Below are positions 58,356 to 64,000 of a DNA stretch of 64,000 bases, one piece after another; the stretch's first letter is position 1, and each line of letters opens with the position of its first letter. The DNA comes from Bisporella sp. PMI_857 (lineage: Eukaryota; Ascomycota; Leotiomycetes; Helotiales; Helotiaceae), in NCBI GenBank assembly GCA_021307315.1, contig JAJSPD010000015.1:124001-188000 (forward strand), in the 5' to 3' direction. The translations under genes were made by a program, and so were the position numbers. Below the pieces are notes generated by a model. It was not told where the DNA came from. It ran no database searches and saw only the letters and a program-made list of their open reading frames with translations.

Positions 58356-59315
58356 ATGTCTAATCTCCTTGCTATGGTTTGGCCTGAAGATTCCATTACT
58401 ACCAATACAGGAAAGCCTACTGCAGTACAGTCTATAGCAGCTTTGTCATCAGCTATCTCAACACCATCAACGGCCCCCATCGCCTTCCATAAATTTCCCG
58501 ACCTGCCAGCAGAAATCCGCCTCAAGATCTGGTCTTTCGCTTGTCACACCCCCCGAGTTCTAGACCTCCACACCACCTTCCAAAAAGTCGAGATTGAGAA
58601 CACGATCTTCTATACGCAATCCTATTTCTCCTCTCTCTCGCACTCCGTCCCATATGTCCCAACCCTCCTCCAGGTTTCGCGCGAGGCCAAGGATCAAGCC
58701 TTGACTCACTACAGCTACGATTTTGAGGTCCGGATGCCGTGCTTGGTGCATCCGAGTAACCGGTGGGTAACAATGGAGAACCAGGGGCTTTGGATCAATT
58801 ACGAGTGGGACGTTGTTATGGTGAGAGGATATTGGAACATCATCGCGATTGAGGATATGTGTACGAGGCTTGGTGGCAGGATCCGCAGCCTCGCGGTCGA
58901 TGTTACTGGTAATTTTTTGGAGGACCTCCTAAGCTGCGATGCGATTAAGGGAGGGAAGTGGCCGCTTCCGGGGTTAGAGGAGGTTTTACTGTATGATGGA
59001 AAGGGAGAGGATGCTCTGAAGCATAGTTATATTGGCGGTAATGCCGCTAGGAGAGAGTTGGAGTTTGTGGATGTGGTGGTTGAGGGGGAAATTGTTGATG
59101 GGGAAACAAGACAAAGGTTGGAGGAGAGACGGCTCAAGTTTGAGGGGATATTTGACGGGTTGGAGAATGCAGTGAGGGAGGGGCTTGAGAGGGAAGATTG
59201 TGAGAGGAAGGAGAATGGAAACAGGGGTGGTAGCACCTTCGGGATCGACCCACGGCCCAATATAAAGATCATGAAGCTTCTAATCCGTCCCGTAGCAGCA
59301 GAAACTACGAATTGA
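58356..59315 (+). CDS. 2EXR domain-containing protein
   Basis: Single-exon 319-aa protein. The diagnostic 2EXR motif is FPDLPAEIRLKIWSFACHTPRVLDL at about residues 47-71 (Leu-Pro-x-Glu-(I/V)-Arg-x-x-(I/V)-W), followed by VPTLLQVSREAKDQAL, the second conserved helix. The family is abundant in Leotiomycetes and other Pezizomycotina. Its function is unknown, though its first helix recalls the F-box. The central part (NYEWDVVMVRGYW...) is typical, and the C-terminal third is Glu/Arg-rich and probably helical. ATG 58356 gives a full family-length product, and a TATA-like box lies about 80 bp upstream. No intron is needed. Confidence 0.9.
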   Translation: MSNLLAMVWPEDSITTNTGKPTAVQSIAALSSAISTPSTAPIAFHKFPDLPAEIRLKIWSFACHTPRVLDLHTTFQKVEIENTIFYTQSYFSSLSHSVPYVPTLLQVSREAKDQALTHYSYDFEVRMPCLVHPSNRWVTMENQGLWINYEWDVVMVRGYWNIIAIEDMCTRLGGRIRSLAVDVTGNFLEDLLSCDAIKGGKWPLPGLEEVLLYDGKGEDALKHSYIGGNAARRELEFVDVVVEGEIVDGETRQRLEERRLKFEGIFDGLENAVREGLEREDCERKENGNRGGSTFGIDPRPNIKIMKLLIRPVAAETTN

Positions 59316-59841
59316 TACGGTGTATTCGGTGGGTGGATGTGCGGGAGTTTTATTTAATAGCGGTTATTGCATAGTTGAAAGTGCATAGGATAGGGATATC
59401 GGTATTATTATGCTGGTGCTGTCGATAATCTAAAGGTATCATATTTAGCTTTTCCAGTAGATAAACGAGCCAGCGTGTTCGTAGTTTGCTTCCGTTCAGT
59501 GCAGCTTGCTGGAGGTGTAGTTCTACTTGATCACAATTTGCCCTTGAATCACTGCATCGCAACAACTTTCGGCCATTAATCTACACTTTCCTCGCATACC
59601 CGCAATAAACGCAATAAGATTATAGAGTAACCAGACAATGACCTTGACAAGATACGGATTTTGTCACCAACATCAGTCGAGATTCTCGGCATGGTTCAAA
59701 GCCTAAACATATATCTAGGCAAAGATATCTCCCAGTCTAATAATATAGAAGACAACACAAAGCACATCCAAGTGCTGCCTGCATGTATATATGGAAAAGG
59801 CTGCGCATAGGAAATCCATCCTGAGTGGTTATTTCTAGAGT
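59316..59841. other. Intergenic between convergent genes
   Basis: Short AT-rich spacer. The frame at 59350-59565 has no motif. Confidence 0.5.
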
Positions 59842-60744
59842 TTACTTCCAGACTTCCTGAGCACCTGCCTGTTGTAAGCATAACACAACATCAGCATGTT
59901 GCTTAGAAGCAGCAAGTTGTAGGGCTGTTCTATTCTTTGTATCTTTTCCTGATACTGCATTGATATCTGCTCCAGCCCTCAAGAGTCTTTGCACCACTTC
60001 CAAATGACCCTCTTCTGCGGCAGACTGAAGGGCGGTCTTGCCAAAATGTCGACTGCCTGAGGCGTTGACATCGGCGCGTAGACCAAGCAAGAGCTCTACA
60101 ACAGCGAGATGGCCTTTTTGAGCAGCTACTTGAAGTGCTGTATGGCCTTGATATCCAGCTCCTGAAGCATTGATCTCTGCCCCATGATCGAGCAGCATAT
60201 TTATAATCTCGAGATTGCCGACACCGCACGCAGCCTGAAGCGCCGTCGATCCTGAGTATACAGATGGCTGATCATTGACAATAGCCCCTGCTGACAGCAG
60301 CCGCTTCACCACCGCTAGTTGTTCTCCCGCACATGCAGCTTGTAAGGCGGTTCTTCCTATGTATCTTGCGGCAGGCTGGTTAATCTTTGCGCCGTGTTCA
60401 AGTAATAATTCGATAATGTCTAGATGGCCGAAGAAGGAAGCTACCTGGACCGCGGTTCGCCCGCCATTGTTTCCACCAGGTTGATTCACATCTGCTCCAG
60501 CTTCCAACAGCTTTCTCACTAACAAGATATGCCCGCCTTTGCATGCAGCCTGCAGTGCGGTCAAGCCGTACCAACCTGGATCGACGGCGTTAACGTCAAC
60601 CCCTTCTGCCAGCAGGGCTTCGACCTTCTTGACGTCACCAACACCAGCTGCTGTTTGTAAGGGGCTAGGCCCAGGCTCCTCTACTGTGCCTAGCTGGGTA
60701 TCTTCTTTGATTCGTGCAGCCACGAAGTAAAAATCTTGTGGCAT
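59842..60744 (-). CDS. Eight-repeat ankyrin protein
   Basis: A 300-aa protein made almost wholly of ankyrin repeats, which serve protein binding. After about 25 residues, eight units of about 35 aa follow without spacers. Each follows G-x-TALQAAC-x-GHL-x-VV-x-LLL-x-AGADVN with strong similarity between units; the fixed Gln (ALQAA) and the GxY/GxN finger at each junction are notable. A TAA stop lies four codons before the ATG, so this is either a complete small gene or the last exon of a larger one. Stand-alone arrays of this kind often occur as the C-terminal sensor of fungal NLR or effector-type proteins, but no NACHT, HET or other domain was found in the 1.6 kb upstream. The partner is unknown. 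Confidence 0.8.
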   Translation of the reverse strand: MPQDFYFVAARIKEDTQLGTVEEPGPSPLQTAAGVGDVKKVEALLAEGVDVNAVDPGWYGLTALQAACKGGHILLVRKLLEAGADVNQPGGNNGGRTAVQVASFFGHLDIIELLLEHGAKINQPAARYIGRTALQAACAGEQLAVVKRLLSAGAIVNDQPSVYSGSTALQAACGVGNLEIINMLLDHGAEINASGAGYQGHTALQVAAQKGHLAVVELLLGLRADVNASGSRHFGKTALQSAAEEGHLEVVQRLLRAGADINAVSGKDTKNRTALQLAASKQHADVVLCLQQAGAQEVWK

Positions 60745-62361
60745 CTTACCTCCCAGTTAGCTGTTCGCGTTATCGATTCGTTTTCACTTAGCGTTAATTA
60801 CACCTTGAAGAGAAAACCATGTCCTTGTATCCAAGCCAGGTGGATCTCAGTGATTGTGCGGCACAGCAGGCACATGATATAAGATTTACATAGTCCTAGT
60901 ATTGGAGATTATCTGGCCAAAATTAGAGATTCAGCATTTAGAGAGCGTCATACAGAAGCCGAATATATTGCAAACGCAGCTTGTGTCTCTTTCTCCATGG
61001 GGAGCCCAGGCTCTAGAAAACGCCAAGATACATCTTGCAAACACCAGTCCAACTTAGGCATAGTCGCATATGGATCAAGCAAGCGAGCTGACCTCACCTC
61101 CCCCTTTCGCTTATTTACATCTCGCGCATGAGCAGAAAGATTGTTATTTCATGTATTGTTACATCTAGCGCATGTGGAAATTCTAAAGTCCTTTAATGGG
61201 CGTTATATTGACTATCGGATGGTCTGATATGAGCCGCTTGCCATCGTTTAGGATAAATCATCCTGTATGTCCTCTCCTAACTACCTACTGGCTATAGGAA
61301 ATGGCCATGACTAAAGGTGCTATGATCAACCAAAATACTATTTTCTCCCTTACGGGAAATATAACAAATGGCTGTTATTTGTGAAGTCTCAAGATAAAAA
61401 CAGATCCTACAACGGCTCAGCAATTGTGGATGTTTCGACCGATTTTACCCTCCGAGAACGTCAAACACCATATCTTCCAGCAAGAATATCATGGAGAGAA
61501 GGGATGATATGCTCTTATATCTCGTTTCTAGAAATGGTTCTGATGAGGCACGTAAAGGATTCGCATATCCAAAAGGTATGCTATGTTCAATTGCTCTGTC
61601 AGCCGTGTCCGGCAGAAACGTACAATCAATAACAGCAGAGAGCCTCTCAAGACAGAAATTCAAGAAAAAAGGTAAATAGGCTCCTCTGCATTATTTAAAA
61701 TGAATAATACACACTTGGCGACTATATCGGCGGCAGAAAAAGGACTGTACGTGTTTGTAAAAGGTTTATATTCAAGAACAATTGTAATTATCAGTTTCAT
61801 TCCCAACCTCTCCACAGACTAAATTTATTTGCTTAATACATATTATAGATAGGTAATGAAGATAAACTGTTCTGCACATACCACTAAAGCACCGGACGTA
61901 AAAATAAAATTCACTAGATTACAATGGCTAAGAAGTAAGGATCAGCACTCAAGTAGTGAATAATACAGCCAATATTGCGATTTCGGAACGCTACTTAATT
62001 ATATCGCGCTAGCCTTGGGTGCCTCATCGCAAACAAAAACACCCCTCTATCCAGAAAGAATCCCACACCTCAACCCAACTCTCAATTTCACCTCCAAATT
62101 TTCTCAGAGATACCAACACCACAATATATCTGTATAAACTTATTTGGCTTAAAAGCGCCGTTGCCTTCTCAATTCCAGATAACCGCCAGTTACAATCCCA
62201 TTGGTACTTTTCGAAGGTGCGTTGTACAGTTTGGCGACACGGTCTATCATATCCTGTTCTCTGTCGAATTTTGACCATAGACTAATTTTACTGAATTAGC
62301 CAAAACCACGTGCCGCAACAGACTGCGTTCCTTCGATCTTAATTCTGGAGTCACCTCCAAA
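60745..62361. other. Intergenic, no gene supported
   Basis: AT-rich. Searched on the minus strand for an N-terminal domain that could precede the ankyrin array; none was recognised. Frames at 61381-61679 and 62019-62285 have no motif. Confidence 0.5.
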
Positions 62362-64000
62362 ATGGCGGTTCCAGATCAAGGAAGACCAGTTGATGATAAG
62401 ACTGAGAATTACGATGAAGAGTATGATGACTTGTTTGGAGATCAAGAGAGTATTGAAATGGACACCAGTACGACTACACAAGCCGATACTTCGAATCTTA
62501 AGGCTGCGCAAGTACCCAGCAATGCCCTACCATATGTGAAGGCAACTACTACGCGTCAATCTATGTTTGATGATGACTCTTTTCCACCAAAACCAACTCC
62601 TTGCAATACTTGCGCATTTCTTAGAACAGCAAAAGCAAAATTGCTATCAGAGCACATCATACAACGACAGGAGCTTCGGGCAGTCAAGAAGGATAATGAA
62701 GAATTACGGGAACGAAGTGGAGTGTTAGAAACTTTGGTTGGAGATGGTGCAAAAGAACAACACAATGAGCTAATCGCCTCCAACAATGAGTTAGCTGCTG
62801 CCAATAATGCCCTCAAGTGCGATGTCCGAAAGGCATACTCCGAGGTAGAAAAGTCGAAAGCTGAGGCGAGCAAAATTATAGAAGACTATGAAGCTCGCAA
62901 AGACAATGCAGTCAAGAAGTGGCATGAGGAGTACGCAAAGGTCAAGAAACTCCAATCATTACTTGGCAAAATGGATAAGAAACACTTAGATGCTCGCGAT
63001 GAGCTACAGGCTAAAATCGATACCTTGGAGGAGGAGCGAGATGATGCACAAAGAGAAAAAGTACAATATGAGGGTCAATACAACTACGCGGACGCAGAAC
63101 GCTCAAGACTAGTCCAAGAAGTCGCTTCCCAAGCTCAGCAGGTCGAATATTTGAAGAATAAAGTTGAATACCTAGAGAATAGCCATGGAGCAGGCGATAG
63201 AACAAAGGAATATGTCGGTGATAAAAATATGACATGGGTAAGTTTCAACTAAAGCATACTTCACTTAATACTCAAACGTTCTGAAAATAAAACTTATTCT
63301 GTCTAGGAAGTTGCTAAGGCCTACTTCAAATCGGATATCGAGACTCTAATTCAACAGCACCAAGTAAAATATGGGCAGGGTGACTCAGATATTGCTGTAG
63401 AGCGTGATGCTTTGAAGGTTGAAGTAAAGGATTTGAGCAATCGACTAGCCAAATACCCACCTTTAGAACGGATTCAAGAAACGATGAAAATATTGAGAAC
63501 GGCTAGAGAAGATCTTGGCCTCTCCAATCAATTTGGCAACCCCAAAATAGGCCAGAAGCCACTAGCCGAGGTTGTTCCAGCAGCGGTTTCTATGGTTCTC
63601 GAAGCAAAACAAGAGCTAGCGACACTTCAAGATAATATGAGCAAATTACCGACTCTCGAAGAGTTGCATGATATTCGTCAACAAATGGAAATTGTAGCTA
63701 ACGCAATGGGAATCCACAATGAGTTTGGCGACGTTGCAGACGGCAAGAAGCCTTGGAATGAAGTTCTCCCAGCTGCAGCCGAGCGTGTGGTGGAATTAAA
63801 GACACAGTCCTCTGATCAAATGGACCAGCTTCATACCCTCAGCTGCACCATTAATACACTGAAGGAGCACATTCGTGAACTAGTGGGAAATGCCTTAACG
63901 AAGGCTGAACTTGCATTGGTAGATGGTGCAGATGCTTCTGAATATATTCCTCTTTCAGCAAATATGATCAACGAACTGAAGGCAGAGAAGAAGCAATCTG
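62362..64000 (+). CDS. Long coiled-coil protein, 3' end outside the window
   Basis: Partial gene. Exon 1 is 62362-63237 and exon 2 starts at 63307 (intron gtaagt...gtctag, phase 0) and is still open at 64000; at least 523 residues are visible. The acidic N-terminus (DEEYDDLFGDQESIEMD) is followed by FPPKPTPCNTCAFLRTAKAKLL, with a CxxC pair. From about residue 100 nearly the whole sequence is a heptad coiled coil rich in Glu/Lys/Gln. In the second exon a block resembling LRTAREDLGLSNQFGNPKIGQKPLAEVVPAA recurs as ANAMGIHNEFGDVADGKKPWNEVLPAA about 65 residues later, so there is an internal repeat. Function unknown; a structural or tethering role is guessed from shape only. Confidence 0.75.

Noticed and set aside
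59842..61380. Ankyrin gene as the end of an NLR receptor
   Set aside because: No NACHT, NB-ARC or HET-like sequence was seen upstream on that strand, and an in-frame TAA precedes the ATG.

Overview
The window looks like nuclear DNA of a filamentous ascomycete (Pezizomycotina, most likely Leotiomycetes/Helotiales; the class is inference). The evidence is short GT-AG introns of about 40-150 nt with CTRAC-like branch sites, a 2EXR-domain protein, a CE16-like esterase, an M43 extracellular metalloprotease, and fungal-type Trm4, IST1 and INCENP. Gene models here were built by eye from splice signals, reading-frame phase and family motifs. Exon joins are stated where every phase adds up.

Layout. 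1-10 kb: a decayed short-chain dehydrogenase (720-1643, -), an RRM-like protein (2466-3627, -), a 4 kb gene-poor stretch, and a secreted M43 metalloprotease (7730-8616, +). 10-20 kb: an unrecognised 264-aa protein, a divergent CAX-type cation exchanger (11900-13372, -), then a dead pair made of an MFS transporter (14848-16447, -) and the C-terminal half of a reducing polyketide synthase (16892-19060, +). 20-43 kb is mostly intact: SS18/SNH-domain protein, GDSL/SGNH esterase, acyl-CoA dehydrogenase divergent from INCENP, a large J-domain protein, ESCRT-III factor IST1 divergent from a 1,220-aa FUSC/DUF2421-type membrane protein, and then a 3'-5' exonuclease pseudogene. 46-53 kb is an AT-rich island: an unrecognised four-exon gene, a single-exon amidoligase, and a stack of non-autonomous transposons. 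53-64 kb: Trm4/NSUN2 tRNA m5C methyltransferase, class II aldolase/adducin protein, 2EXR protein, an eight-repeat ankyrin protein, and the 5' part of a long coiled-coil protein cut by the window edge.

The main discovery-type signal is in the AT-rich island. Two related MITE-like elements (48499-49433 and 51917-52663) share the terminal pattern CGG..AATATCTCA.ATACCA and are each bounded by a perfect 9-bp target duplication (TTAATTTTA and TAGTTTAAA), as expected for Mutator-like transposition. The second sits inside an older inverted-repeat element (about 51492-52869) whose left arm was also invaded by a perfect 52-bp foldback flanked by TA. Together the two MITEs bracket the amidoligase gene, and the stack ends 125 bp before the Trm4 start codon.

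Other points of note: a 1-nt deletion in a C run disconnects the INCENP IN-box from the rest of the protein; the exonuclease pseudogene carries a 4-bp tandem duplication; and the CAX homologue has lost the Gly-Asn part of both signature repeats. No RNA genes, CRISPR arrays or replication origins were recognised.
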